Source: Acidobacteria bacterium UBA7540 (GTDB lineage Bacteria; Acidobacteriota; Terriglobia; UBA7540). From it: a stretch of DNA of 64,000 nucleotides. A model generated the notes under the pieces. It had not been told where the DNA came from. It ran no database searches and worked only from the letters and a program-made list of their open reading frames with translations. The position numbers and the translations under genes were made by a program. Shown here piece by piece: positions 51,744 to 60,826 of this stretch (within the stretch, counting starts at the first letter, position 1; each line of letters starts with the position of its first letter). The DNA lies in assembly GCA_002478145.1 (NCBI GenBank), contig DLMI01000180.1:1-64000 (forward strand), read 5' to 3'.

Positions 51744-52355
51744 CCTCGCCCCAGCTTTCTTGAGTCAGCGAAAGAAGAAGCGTCGCGTCGCATCTGGCTT
51801 CATTGGCCGCAACGAGCGGGAAGGCGACATTCTAACATGGGATTCTGGGGAGAGGCGGCCCTAAGAGTCTAGAAAAGGGTAGACCCGTCCGGCTCAGGGC
51901 TTATCAGGCAGGATTGTGGGGTTGCTATATAATCCCGGACGGGTCGGTGGGCTTGTTTGTAGCGAGTGGTCGCTACGAAACTCTTGAGGCGCCGGGGTCC
52001 TGTCCCCTTCACCGGGGCTTACGTCCGAGGCAGGGTCACCCAGCGTGTGAGTTTTCCGTTGGGTGCCGCTCATTACCTCGCGCCCCGAATCTTTCTTCCT
52101 GGGCTACCGCGACGGCTGACGCTTTCCGCGTTCCCTCGCCTCCGCTGGCACCGCCTTATGCGTCGAGCCGACGCCAAGGCTAGCAGGATCCCGGCACACC
52201 GTATACGCTCAACATCACCTCCGTCTTGTTTCCCTTGTATACCGCTTCTAACATAGCTCACTGCACAGAAGAGTCAATAGGTATTGCATACGGCTTACGC
52301 TTTTATTACATTTATGTTAAGATTAGCCTCGAAAAAGCATGGGTGGGAGGTATCT
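51744..52355 (+). other. Gene-free stretch with TATATAAT box and hairpins
   Basis: No supported gene in about 600 bases. A TATATAAT box (51926-51933) lies between the arms gacccgtccgg (about 51880) and ccggacgggtc (about 51935). Downstream are a 7-bp hairpin (gtagcga/tcgctac, about 51959-51976) and a 9-bp hairpin (cacccagcg/cgttgggtg, about 52036-52064). A possible promoter for the next gene has TAAGAT at about 52318-52323. Confidence 0.4.
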
Positions 52356-52844
52356 ATGAGCATTGGAACGCGCGTCATGCAGATACGGAACCAGAAGGGC
52401 ATCAGCCAGCGGCAATTGAGCCAACGCTCGGGCATTGCCGGCTCATACCTCTCAAGGATTGAGAATCGCCACCTTGAGCCACGTCCTAAGACCCTGCGCA
52501 AGATAGCGGACGCTCTCGATGTACCCTTGGCCGAGTTCTTCCAGGAGCGCGACGAGAACCTGGCAGGCATCCAGTGCCTGCTTACACCCTCCGGCAGATG
52601 CATTATGGACATGATTAGCGCCGGCCATGGAAAACCCCCACAACCTGGCGCCGAAGTGTACACGCCGCGTCATCTGCAATTGCTTCGGCTGGCCGGCTAT
52701 CTCATTCAGAGTGGCGACGCACGCTTGCTCGACGCGCTGGAAGTGGTTCTCGGAGCTTTGCTGAGCACCGACCGAAGCCACCCGGACGGCCTCCCGGCAA
52801 CCCTTCCGCGGCCGACTTCAGAACCTCCCCGGCGACCGGATTAG
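52356..52844 (+). CDS. XRE-family helix-turn-helix regulator
   Basis: A 162-residue protein. Residues 5-60 are an HTH_3 domain (R-N-Q-K-G-I-S-Q-R-Q-L-S-Q-R-S-G-I-A-G, then Y-L-S-R-I-E-N). The rest is helical with no cupin or peptidase part, and ends in a Pro/Arg-rich tail. ATG 52356 with GGGAGG is used instead of the longer frame to 52284. The upstream DNA is unusually AT-rich for the window. The target genes are not evident. Confidence 0.85.
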   Translation: MSIGTRVMQIRNQKGISQRQLSQRSGIAGSYLSRIENRHLEPRPKTLRKIADALDVPLAEFFQERDENLAGIQCLLTPSGRCIMDMISAGHGKPPQPGAEVYTPRHLQLLRLAGYLIQSGDARLLDALEVVLGALLSTDRSHPDGLPATLPRPTSEPPRRPD

Positions 52845-52956
52845 GGGTCCGAGTAGGGAAGCTCGTTGAGAAGCCGCTAGCCCTTCCGTAAATCAACTCG
52901 AGAGAACTGGCAGGTCCGTCCCGCCAGCCCGTCATTGGGAGGCTCGCGTGGCCGGG

Positions 52957-55230
52957 CTACTTTATCGCCTTCTCCAGTTCCGCCGCCGCCGAGTTTATAA
53001 GTGCGGCCTCGGCCGCGAGAATTCTGCCTACCTCGATGATCCCCTCGTCGGCCTGTTTCCATTTCTTCTGCTCGATGGATTCGCGAACCGCGGGCATGGT
53101 TTTGACTCCATAGCCGGTGTATACGCCGGGCGCGTAGATTTCATGCTTGTACCAGGGGCGTCCAGGCAGGCCCTCAGGGCTGGTCAGCTTCCGCTCGCTC
53201 TGGACGAGCAGCGCATTGAGCGGGCTTAACGGAGCGCCGGCCAGCGCCGCGCCGCCATTGGCATTCGCTTTTTCAACCGCCTTCCGGTAGCGCTGGGCGC
53301 TCTGAGTAAGCGCATCCGTCGCATTCTCGAGTGGAGCGAAGTTCAAATAAGGCGGGACCTCTTCCGGTTTCGGAGGAACGAAGCTCTTTTGCGGGTCAGC
53401 GGTGGCCGTGAAGACTCCCTCCTCGATCTCTTTGTTCTGCTCCCGAACTTCATCCTGCTTGCTTTTCAGAAGCTTCTTCAAGTCGTCCGTGTATTTGTGA
53501 ATGGTGTCGGTGAAGTCAGAGAAGTCGAAGGGCAACAGCTCGGCATCCGCCAGGCGCATGACCGCCGTTCCAGCGGTCTGGGCCAGGGCGCGCCCGTAGA
53601 CAAACGAAGTATCGCTAAAGTGCGTATACCAATAGAAGTCATCGTAAATGGAGTGGTAGACTCCGCCACCGCCTTCGCCGCCGTAGCCGAGGTCGAGCGA
53701 GGCGATGCCGAGATGATCGACGAACGCGCCATAGTCAGAGCCTGAGCCCAGGGCGCCAATCCGCAGGTCGGGACGCTCGCGCGCTTCCTGGCGCTCTTCC
53801 GGTGAGCTGGCGCCCTCGATCCGCCTGAGTTGGCTGCGCTTCCATACGCTGATCTTCTTCTCGGGGTCCTCGATGTCGCGCGCCACCCCGTTGATGAATT
53901 TCTCGAGTGAATGTGATCCCCCCATAAAGAGATAGCCGCGGCCGTTCGAGTCTGAATTGAGGTAAGCCACCGCGTGGCGGCTCAGTTCATCCGCGTGCTC
54001 CTCCGCCCACTCGGTTGAGCCGAGAAGCGCCGGCTCTTCACCGTCCCACGCGCAGTAGATGAGGGTCCGCTTGGGTTTCCAGCCTTGCTTCAAGAGTTCG
54101 CCGAAGGCCCGAGCTTCCTCGAGCTCAGCGACCAAGCCGGAGATAGGGTCCTCGGCGCCGTTCACCCAGGCGTCGTGGTGATTGCCGCGCACCACCCATT
54201 CGTCCGGATACTCCGACCCGCCAACCCGCGCAATCACGTCGTAGAGTGTTTTGATATCCCAGTTTGATTTGACTTTCAGGTGCACCTTGGCGGGGCCGGG
54301 ACCGAGGTGATAAGGGAAGGGAAGCGCGCCGCGCCACTGCTCAGGCGCCATCGGCCCCTTAAGAGCAGCGAGCAAAGGTTGCGCGTCGCCGTAAGAAATG
54401 GGGAGAACGGGAATCTTGGTGATGGTCTGGACGTCCTCGAGCGGCAGTCGCTTGGCGTCCTTGGTGGCCCCAACGCCGGGCGTGAGCGGGTCGCCGGGAT
54501 AAAGGGTGTCATCCATGACGCTGCCGCGTTGCACGCCTTCGCGGGGACGAAAGGCTCCAGCGGGGAAAACGTCGCCCTGAAAATAACCGTCTCCGCGTGG
54601 GTCGGAGTAGATCAGGCAGCCCACCGCCCCATGCTCTGCCCCTACTTTCGGCTTGATCCCTCGCCACGATCCCCCGTAGCGAGCGATGACAATGGCGCCT
54701 TTCACGGAAATCCCCAGCCGCTCGAGTTGCTCGTAATCCTCGGGCACGCCGTAATTGACGTAAACCAGCGGCCCCGTAACGTCCCCATCCGCCGAATAGG
54801 CATTGTAAGTGGGTAGCTGCTCATCATGCTGGCTGGAGGTCGGGTCCTCGGGGACTGCCGGCTCCTCCAGCTTGGCCGTGAACTTCGTGGGCTCAACCAG
54901 CTCAACCAACCGTTCTTTAGGAGTGGGGAAGAGCACTTCGAAGTTCTCGATGTGCGCATCCCAGCCCCACTCTTTGAAGCGGGAGAGAATCCACTCCGCG
55001 TTCTCCTTGTCATACGGTGAACCCACATGGTGCGGGCGGGCGGAAAGACGCTTCATGTAATCACGTAGGTTGTCGGGAGAGGGTATGGAGCGAAACTTTC
55101 CTTCCCATTCTCGCTCCGCCCGCGCGGCGTTCGAAGAGAAGCCTTGCAATGGAACCGGTTCTTCGGCCGGGGCGGCAGCGAGCGTTAGGGTCGAGAGCAA
55201 TAGGATTACAGTGAAATGCCAACGGTGCAT
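52957..55230 (-). CDS. Secreted M28 zinc peptidase, glutamate-carboxypeptidase-II/transferrin-receptor-like
   Basis: A 757-residue exported exopeptidase. A signal peptide (1-22) is followed by a protease-associated domain inserted in the first part (G-P-L-V-Y-V-N-Y-G near 155), the M28 core, and a C-terminal helical dimerisation domain (about 610-757). Co-catalytic zinc ligands can be followed: G-N-H-H-D-A-W near 352, W-D-G-E-E-P near 393 with the general base Glu, L-N-S-D-S-N near 422, and V-Y-H-S-I-Y-D near 523. It should trim peptides in the periplasm or outside. Confidence 0.93.
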   Translation of the reverse strand: MHRWHFTVILLLSTLTLAAAPAEEPVPLQGFSSNAARAEREWEGKFRSIPSPDNLRDYMKRLSARPHHVGSPYDKENAEWILSRFKEWGWDAHIENFEVLFPTPKERLVELVEPTKFTAKLEEPAVPEDPTSSQHDEQLPTYNAYSADGDVTGPLVYVNYGVPEDYEQLERLGISVKGAIVIARYGGSWRGIKPKVGAEHGAVGCLIYSDPRGDGYFQGDVFPAGAFRPREGVQRGSVMDDTLYPGDPLTPGVGATKDAKRLPLEDVQTITKIPVLPISYGDAQPLLAALKGPMAPEQWRGALPFPYHLGPGPAKVHLKVKSNWDIKTLYDVIARVGGSEYPDEWVVRGNHHDAWVNGAEDPISGLVAELEEARAFGELLKQGWKPKRTLIYCAWDGEEPALLGSTEWAEEHADELSRHAVAYLNSDSNGRGYLFMGGSHSLEKFINGVARDIEDPEKKISVWKRSQLRRIEGASSPEERQEARERPDLRIGALGSGSDYGAFVDHLGIASLDLGYGGEGGGGVYHSIYDDFYWYTHFSDTSFVYGRALAQTAGTAVMRLADAELLPFDFSDFTDTIHKYTDDLKKLLKSKQDEVREQNKEIEEGVFTATADPQKSFVPPKPEEVPPYLNFAPLENATDALTQSAQRYRKAVEKANANGGAALAGAPLSPLNALLVQSERKLTSPEGLPGRPWYKHEIYAPGVYTGYGVKTMPAVRESIEQKKWKQADEGIIEVGRILAAEAALINSAAAELEKAIK

Positions 55231-55372
55231 GAAACAGCCTCCTCGAGAAATCGCATGAGAGTATAGCGCATTCCGGCGGGTGGATGTGTCCCCTCCTTTT
55301 CCTCCCGCGCTGCATCTGAGCTAACCCGGATTTCTCACTAAGCCGGGACGCCTTTAGGAGCGGTGCCGGAAG

Positions 55373-55392
55373 GGCGGGGCTTCAGCCCCGCC
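55373..55392. repeat. REP-like palindrome, ggcggggct family, inverse orientation
   Basis: A perfect 9-bp stem ggcggggct/agccccgcc with loop tc, the reverse complement of 45015-45034. Confidence 0.8.
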
Positions 55393-55425
55393 GAAATCAG
55401 GGCTCCCGCCCTCTATTGGTCCCGC

Positions 55426-55463
55426 GCCCCGCGCAGTCCCGCAGGCGCGGGACTGCGCGGGGC
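55426..55463. repeat. Large perfect palindrome, 17-bp arms
   Basis: Arm 55426-55442 pairs completely with 55447-55463 around a 4-base loop; further pairing (tccc with ggga) extends the stem after a short internal loop. It is the strongest hairpin in the window. A T-run is missing, so it is unlikely to be a terminator. Confidence 0.8.
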
Positions 55464-55754
55464 ATGGGACACGGGAATAATTTGGAAGGCCTTGTAACGG
55501 CGGGTCTGAAGCCCCGCCCTTCCAGACCCGTCGTGAGAAATGCGAGCTAAGTGCGTGATCGCTTCTTGGGAGCTGGAATTGTGGTAATCTGGACGGAGCC
55601 GGGGCAACATTGTGCTCCGGCCTTGCAGGATGCTGAGGCAAGGTATTGGCATGTCATCTTGAGCGAAGAGGTCAGGAGTCAATCTGGCGGGCTAGGGATT
55701 AGGGGCTGGGGAAGCGGAACCCAGTCCCTAGCCCCTAGCACGCAGTCCCCAACC

Positions 55755-55844
55755 GGAGGGATGGGTGAGCGGTTGAAACCGGCGGTCTTGAAAACCGTTA
55801 GCCTCGAAAGGGGCTCGAGGGTTCGAATCCCTCTCCCTCCGCCA
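55755..55844 (+). tRNA. tRNA-Ser (anticodon TGA)
   Basis: A 90-base class II tRNA: 7-bp acceptor stem (ggaggga with tccctcc), anticodon TGA in the loop tcttgaaaa, a long variable arm (tagcctcgaaaggggct) and T-arm gggttcgaatccc. The encoded 3' GCCA end is present. Confidence 0.95.
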
Positions 55845-56251
55845 CTCTTTTGATCCCGAATCCCGAAGTTGGAGTCATCTGTCATCCTGAGTCCCGACTT
55901 GTCGGGGCGAAGGATCGCGGCAGTTGTTTTTTGCGCTCACCAGCCTACGGCGAACTGCGGAGATGCTTCGCTCAGAGGCTGTGACTTTTTTCGAATTTCG
56001 ATTGCCTTGCAGTCACAAGCTCGTCTTTCTACGGTCGTCCGCGCGGGCTGGCGGAGGGGGCGGGTCTCGCGGCTCTCCTACGCCCTCGTGATTCCGAACG
56101 GGGCCTACAATTTCGTTGGCGGCATCGCAGGGGTTGGTCTTGCGTATAATACGTTAGAGTAAATCTATGCACGCTCGCTGCCGGCGGGCCAGTTAATCCC
56201 ATCACATCGCGAGGTTGGCGTTCGCAACCAAGTCGTGCCAGGATCCGCACG
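55845..56251 (+). other. Gene-free stretch between tRNA-Ser and the efflux operon
   Basis: No gene is supported. A common repeat half (gtcatcctgagtcccgac, then gtcggggcgaaggatc) is at about 55881-55917. The open frame 55869-56162 starts inside this repeat and has no motif. Confidence 0.45.
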
Positions 56252-59200
56252 CTACACCTGAAGGACATCGCCCTCGCGCGCCACCATTTGGTACAGGACT
56301 GGACTCACAATGCGGCCGAGGAAGAGTCTCGAGACCAGGCCGGCTACAATGACGATGGCAAAGGGCCGCTGTGAGTCCGACCCGATACCGTGCGAGAATG
56401 CGGCGGGCAGCAGGCCAAGGCAGGCCACGAGCGCCGTCATCATGATGGGCCGCAGGCGCACCATGGAAGCCTCGAAGGTCGCTTTTCGGATTTCCTGCCC
56501 TTCCAGCCGCAGTTTGTTGATGTAGGAAGCGTCGATGACGGCGGTTTCCACCGACACACCCATCAGAACCAGCAGTCCTAAGATGGAAGAGACGCTGAAT
56601 GGCGTGCCGGTCAGCTTCAGCGCCAGCAGCGCTCCTACGGGTTCGGTCAATACCACGCTCAGCACGACGATGACGGGAAACTTAAAATTGCCGTAGAGGG
56701 CGAACAGGATCAAGAAGATCAGCACCACAGTTAACGGTCCGATGATGTCAAGTTGAGCTCTGGCGGCCAGAAACTCGCTGTATTCCCCGCCCCATTCGAG
56801 GCGGTAACCGAAGGGCAGTGTGACCGCCCTTCTCACGGCTTGTTGTCCATCCGCCACTGCGCGCTCGAGGTCCCGTCCCACGATGCTGTACTGGATGCCG
56901 ATGTAACGCGAGTTGTTCTCGCGGTAGATGAACGAGGCCCCGTTACCCTGACTGATGCGGGCGAGCTGGCTCAAGGGGATCTGCTGGCCGGTGGGCGTGC
57001 CGACGAGCAGATTGCCAATCTCGCGCTCGCTGGAGCGGAACTGGGGCTGCATGCGCACGACCAAGTCAAACAGCTTCTCGCCCTGGATCACTTGCGTCGC
57101 CGCCTGGCCGCCCACCGCCGCCTGGACGACGGCTTCGACATCGGCAACGTTGATCCCGTAGCGGGCGATCTTCTCCCGATTCACGTCTACGAGCAGGCTG
57201 GGCTGGCCGAGCTCGCGAACTACGGTTAATTCGGTGAAACCGGGGACTCTCGCCAGGGCGTTCTTGATCTGCACGGCCTTATCCTGGAGCACGTTCAGGT
57301 CAGCGCCATAGATCTTCACGGCCAGGGCGCTCTTGAGTCCCGTCAGCGCCTCGTCGACGGCGTCCTCGGCGGGCTGGGTAAAGTTAAAAATGATGCCGGG
57401 GTAGGACTCGAGCTTAGCGCGGATGGAGTCAATCAACTCCTGCTTGTTGTGAATCCCGCCCGCGCTCTTCCAAGCCTCGTCCTTGTAGGGCTTGAGCCCG
57501 ATGTAGAACTCGCAGTTGAAGAATCCGGTGGGATCGGTGCCGTCGTCCGGACGACCGAGTTCCGAGCCCACGACGGTGACCTGGGGATAGGACATCAGAA
57601 TCTTGCGAATCTCGGGGGCGATCTTGCTCGCTTCCTCGAACGAGATGGTGTAGGGCAGGGTGGCCCGCACCCACAACGCGCCCTCGTCAAGATGGGGCAT
57701 GAACTCGCCGCCGATGGTGGGGACCAGCAACAAAGTGGCGCCGAAAATGAGGACCGCGACGAGCATGCTCACCTTCGGGTGGTCGAGGCACCAATCGAGT
57801 TCTCCTCCATACTCGCGCTTGATCCACTCGTAGGCGCGGTTCGTCCTTTCCCGGACGCCGCTTTTGAACCAGTAGGATGCGAGCACCGGAACCAGGGTCA
57901 GGGTCAGGACCAAGGCGCCAATCAGCGCGAACGACATGGTGTCGGCCATGGGGTGGAAGAGCAGGCCGGAGGGACCGCTCAGGACATAGATGGGAAGGTA
58001 GCCGGCGATGATGACCGCCACCGAGTAGAAAATCGGCCGGTCGACGTCGCGCGCCGCAGCCACGATCACTTCGTGCAGTTTGTACGGCTGGCCCTGCCTC
58101 AGCCCCAGTTCGCGGTAGATGTTCTCCATCATGACCACAGTGCCGTCAATGAGGATGCCGAAGTCGATGGCCCCGATGGAGAGCAGGTTGGCCGAAACGC
58201 CGCGGGCGTGGAGGAGAATGAAGGAAAAGAGCAAAGCAACGGGAATGGTGAGCGCCGTGATCACCGCGGCGCGCACGCTGACCAGGAAGAAAATCAGCAC
58301 GACCAGCACCAGGACCATGCCGCGCAGCAGGTTGTTTTCCACCGTATCGGTGGTCAGACGCACGAGTTCGCTCCGATCGTAGTAGGGCCTGACCTTCACG
58401 TCGGTCGGCAGCACTTCCCGGTTCAGTTGTTCGGTCTTGGCCTCCACGCGCTTCAGCACTTCCTGGGTCTGCTCGCCCCGGCGCATGAGGATGACGCCCT
58501 CGACGGCGTCATCATTGTCCTTGGAGTTGTTCAGAGACTTTTCAACGTAGCCGAACTCGCCCAAGCGTGGCGCGTGCCCGATGGTGACTTCGCCGACGTC
58601 CTTGATGCGCACCGGCGCCCCGTTGTTGCTGGTCACCACGATGTTGCTGATGTCCTGGTTGTCGCGTGCCAGACCCAGGCCACGCACGTAGTAGAACTGC
58701 CCGCCCTGGGAATAGAATCCGCCACCGGCATTGGCGTTGTTGGCGGCCAATGCCTGGATGACCTGCGGCACGCCGAGGTGATAGCCGTAGATGCGGGCGG
58801 GATCGAGCAGCACCTGGTACTGCATTACCGTCCCGCCGAAGCCCGAATCATCCGCTACTCCAGGCACCGACCTGTAGGCCCGCTCGAGCACCCAATCCTC
58901 GATGGTTTTCAGCTCTTGCGGTGTGTGGTCGGGGCTTTCGATCACGTAGCGGTAGACGAGGCCGCTGGGGCTGAAGAGCGGCGCCAGGCTGGGCGTCACG
59001 CCGCTCGGCAAGTTCGCGTTACTCAAGCGCTCAAAGGAGACCTGCCTGACGAAGTAATTGTCGGCGTCGTCTTCGAACGTGAGGATCACGTCAGAGAGCC
59101 CGTAGAGCGAGATCGAGCGCATGAAGACCAGCTTCGGGACGCCGTTCATCTCGACCTCGATGGGCAGGGTCACCAGGCGCTCGATTTCTTCGGCGGCGTG

Positions 59201-59365
59201 GCCCGGCCATTGGGTGATGATCTCGACCATGGGCGGCGAGAGATCGGGATAGGCATCCACCGGCATGCGCTCAAAGGAGACGACGCCGACCACCACGATG
59301 AAGGCAGTGAGCATCAGCACCATGAAGCGTTGGTTGAGGGCGAATTGGACGATGCGGTGAATCAT
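56252..59365 (-). CDS. Heavy-metal efflux RND transporter (CzcA/CusA family)
   Basis: A 1037-residue inner-membrane proton-driven pump with about 12 membrane helices and two large periplasmic loops. The family's M-P-V-D-A-Y-P-D-L near residue 34 and the TM4 motif D-F-G-I-L-I-D-G-T near 403, with both Asp needed for proton transfer, are present. The G-G-E-F-M-P-x-L-D-E-G-A-L motif near 570 is typical for metal RND pumps rather than drug pumps. Metal specificity (Cu, Ag, Zn, Co, Ni) is not clear. It is the last gene of the operon. Confidence 0.93.
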   Translation of the reverse strand: MIHRIVQFALNQRFMVLMLTAFIVVVGVVSFERMPVDAYPDLSPPMVEIITQWPGHAAEEIERLVTLPIEVEMNGVPKLVFMRSISLYGLSDVILTFEDDADNYFVRQVSFERLSNANLPSGVTPSLAPLFSPSGLVYRYVIESPDHTPQELKTIEDWVLERAYRSVPGVADDSGFGGTVMQYQVLLDPARIYGYHLGVPQVIQALAANNANAGGGFYSQGGQFYYVRGLGLARDNQDISNIVVTSNNGAPVRIKDVGEVTIGHAPRLGEFGYVEKSLNNSKDNDDAVEGVILMRRGEQTQEVLKRVEAKTEQLNREVLPTDVKVRPYYDRSELVRLTTDTVENNLLRGMVLVLVVLIFFLVSVRAAVITALTIPVALLFSFILLHARGVSANLLSIGAIDFGILIDGTVVMMENIYRELGLRQGQPYKLHEVIVAAARDVDRPIFYSVAVIIAGYLPIYVLSGPSGLLFHPMADTMSFALIGALVLTLTLVPVLASYWFKSGVRERTNRAYEWIKREYGGELDWCLDHPKVSMLVAVLIFGATLLLVPTIGGEFMPHLDEGALWVRATLPYTISFEEASKIAPEIRKILMSYPQVTVVGSELGRPDDGTDPTGFFNCEFYIGLKPYKDEAWKSAGGIHNKQELIDSIRAKLESYPGIIFNFTQPAEDAVDEALTGLKSALAVKIYGADLNVLQDKAVQIKNALARVPGFTELTVVRELGQPSLLVDVNREKIARYGINVADVEAVVQAAVGGQAATQVIQGEKLFDLVVRMQPQFRSSEREIGNLLVGTPTGQQIPLSQLARISQGNGASFIYRENNSRYIGIQYSIVGRDLERAVADGQQAVRRAVTLPFGYRLEWGGEYSEFLAARAQLDIIGPLTVVLIFLILFALYGNFKFPVIVVLSVVLTEPVGALLALKLTGTPFSVSSILGLLVLMGVSVETAVIDASYINKLRLEGQEIRKATFEASMVRLRPIMMTALVACLGLLPAAFSHGIGSDSQRPFAIVIVAGLVSRLFLGRIVSPVLYQMVAREGDVLQV

Positions 59366-59406
59366 ACGTATCAGTCTCTAGTGGAATGCTGAAAAACCCG
59401 TCTAAC

Positions 59407-59508
59407 CTGTCATTCCGAGGAGTACCGCCTTGCGGGACGACGAGGAATCTCGCCCCGATCAGATCGGGGTTTCCAGAGCGAGATTCCTCGCTTCGCTCGG
59501 AATGACAG
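59407..59508. repeat. Large inverted-repeat element between adaptor and pump genes
   Basis: Terminal arms ctgtcattccgag (59407-59419) and ctcggaatgacag (59496-59508) are perfect. Inner arms gaggaatctcgc and gcgagattcctc and a central ccccgat/atcggggt hairpin make a hairpin of about 100 bases. The pattern is that of a non-autonomous palindromic element (MITE or REP-like). Confidence 0.8.
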
Positions 59509-59545
59509 CGATTACAAAGAAAGTGGCTCCCTCACCTTAGTTCGC

Positions 59546-60826
59546 TCACTTCTGCAAGGAGTTGGCGAACTGCAAGAACAGGCTGCCGTCAGCCACCACC
59601 TGCTCGCCCGCCCTGAGGCCGCTCAAGATCTCGGTCTTTCCGTTCTGGCTGTCGCCGATTTCCACCGGTCGCTGGCCGAACTGTTTGGCGTGATTCGTCT
59701 GGTTCGGCTGGCTTGGGCCCGCCTCGACGTAGACGAAAGGCTGGTTCTCGGGCGTCCTCAGCACAGCCGCGTCCGGCACGGCTAGCGCGTTCACCTGTCC
59801 CGCCTGCACCGTGGCCGTCACGTACATATCCTTCTTGAGCTTTCGTCCGGGATTGTCGGTCACGATGCGCACTTGCAAGGTCCGCGAGGTGGGATCGAGC
59901 GCCGGGGCGATGTAAGAAATCGTGCCATGGAATGCGGTCGGATAAGCATCGGTCTGGATCGCGACCGGATCGCCGAGTCGCACAAAGGCAAGGTCGTGCT
60001 CGTAGACGTTGGCCAGCACCCACACGGTCGACATGTTGGAAATCGTGAACGCCTGGGTCGCGCCCGCCTGTAGCACCTGTCCCGGGCCCACCAATCTTTC
60101 CACCACCTCGCCCGCGAGGGGCGCGAGCACGGGGATTTCCGCCGATACCGGAGCCTTCGGGAGGGCCTCCGGATTTACCCCCAGCACTTTCAGCGCCTGC
60201 TCCGCCGCCTCGAGATCAGCCTGCGCCTGGTTCCGAGTAAATTCGGCCTGCTGGAGGTCGGCTTCGGCGATGGCGTGATGCGCGTATAAGTCCTGCGCGC
60301 GGGCGTAGCTCTTTCCGGCGAGCGACAAGGCATCACGCGCCTTCAGGTAATTGGTGCGGGCCTGGGCGTAGTCGGGACTCGCGACGTACAACATGGGCTG
60401 GTCCTTGCGCACGACTTCGCCGGGCGAAACCACGATGCGCGCCACCGGCCCGCCCACTTGGGTGATCACCGGAGTGGTCTGGAAATTATTGTAGGCGACC
60501 GAGCCGGTGAGCCTCAGCACCCGAGGCAGGCGCTGGGTCTCGACGATCACCACCTGGACGTGCTGCATCTGCTCCTCGGGCACGGTGAACAACTGGGCTT
60601 TGTCTTCCCCGCTGACGGCGCCGCCAGAAGAAGTCGAATTCGACTGGGCGTCGGCGGGGCGATGAGAGCAACCTGCAAGCGTGAGGGCAAGAAGGGCAAC
60701 GACGACAAGCGCCGGCAGCGCGTCGAGCGGCTTTGGCATCGTGCGGTGCGGAGAACCGCCGGCCCGATCAGAACACGTCCTCGCCACTGTCGACGGTTGA
60801 CTGGGAACTGTGGCCTGCTTTTTCAT
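59546..60826 (-). CDS. Periplasmic adaptor (membrane fusion) lipoprotein of the RND pump
   Basis: A 426-residue CusB/CzcB-type adaptor. A lipoprotein signal (L-A-L-T-L-A-G-C) is preceded by 29 extra residues if the ATG at 60826 is used; this ATG overlaps the upstream stop (ATGA), which supports coupling, but ATG 60739 would give a normal lipoprotein length. A lipoyl-like/barrel-sandwich part (G-G-P-V-A-R-I-V-V-S-P-G-E-V-V near 125 and V-E-R-L-V-G-P-G-Q-V near 240) flanks a helical hairpin (about 160-215), followed by the beta-barrel domain. It joins pump and channel. No His-rich metal-binding tail. Confidence 0.9.
   Translation of the reverse strand: MKKQATVPSQPSTVARTCSDRAGGSPHRTMPKPLDALPALVVVALLALTLAGCSHRPADAQSNSTSSGGAVSGEDKAQLFTVPEEQMQHVQVVIVETQRLPRVLRLTGSVAYNNFQTTPVITQVGGPVARIVVSPGEVVRKDQPMLYVASPDYAQARTNYLKARDALSLAGKSYARAQDLYAHHAIAEADLQQAEFTRNQAQADLEAAEQALKVLGVNPEALPKAPVSAEIPVLAPLAGEVVERLVGPGQVLQAGATQAFTISNMSTVWVLANVYEHDLAFVRLGDPVAIQTDAYPTAFHGTISYIAPALDPTSRTLQVRIVTDNPGRKLKKDMYVTATVQAGQVNALAVPDAAVLRTPENQPFVYVEAGPSQPNQTNHAKQFGQRPVEIGDSQNGKTEILSGLRAGEQVVADGSLFLQFANSLQK

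Larger units (their letters stand above)
55231..55754 (+). repeat. Gene-free stretch with strong palindromes
   Basis: Two palindromes of the ggcggggct family (55373-55392 and about 55498-55518) flank a large perfect palindrome at 55427-55462. Text repeats such as tagggattaggggctgggg are near 55690-55750. Confidence 0.75.

Noticed and set aside
51966..52256. 96-codon plus-strand frame
   Set aside because: Arg/Pro-rich, no ribosome site, overlaps hairpins; better seen as non-coding.
55869..56162. 97-codon plus-strand frame after tRNA-Ser
   Set aside because: Starts in an intergenic repeat and shows no recognisable domain.
57449..59392. 647-codon open frame on the plus strand opposite the RND pump
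   Set aside because: Antisense shadow of a highly conserved transporter; composition (His, Asp, Gln runs) is typical of shadow frames.
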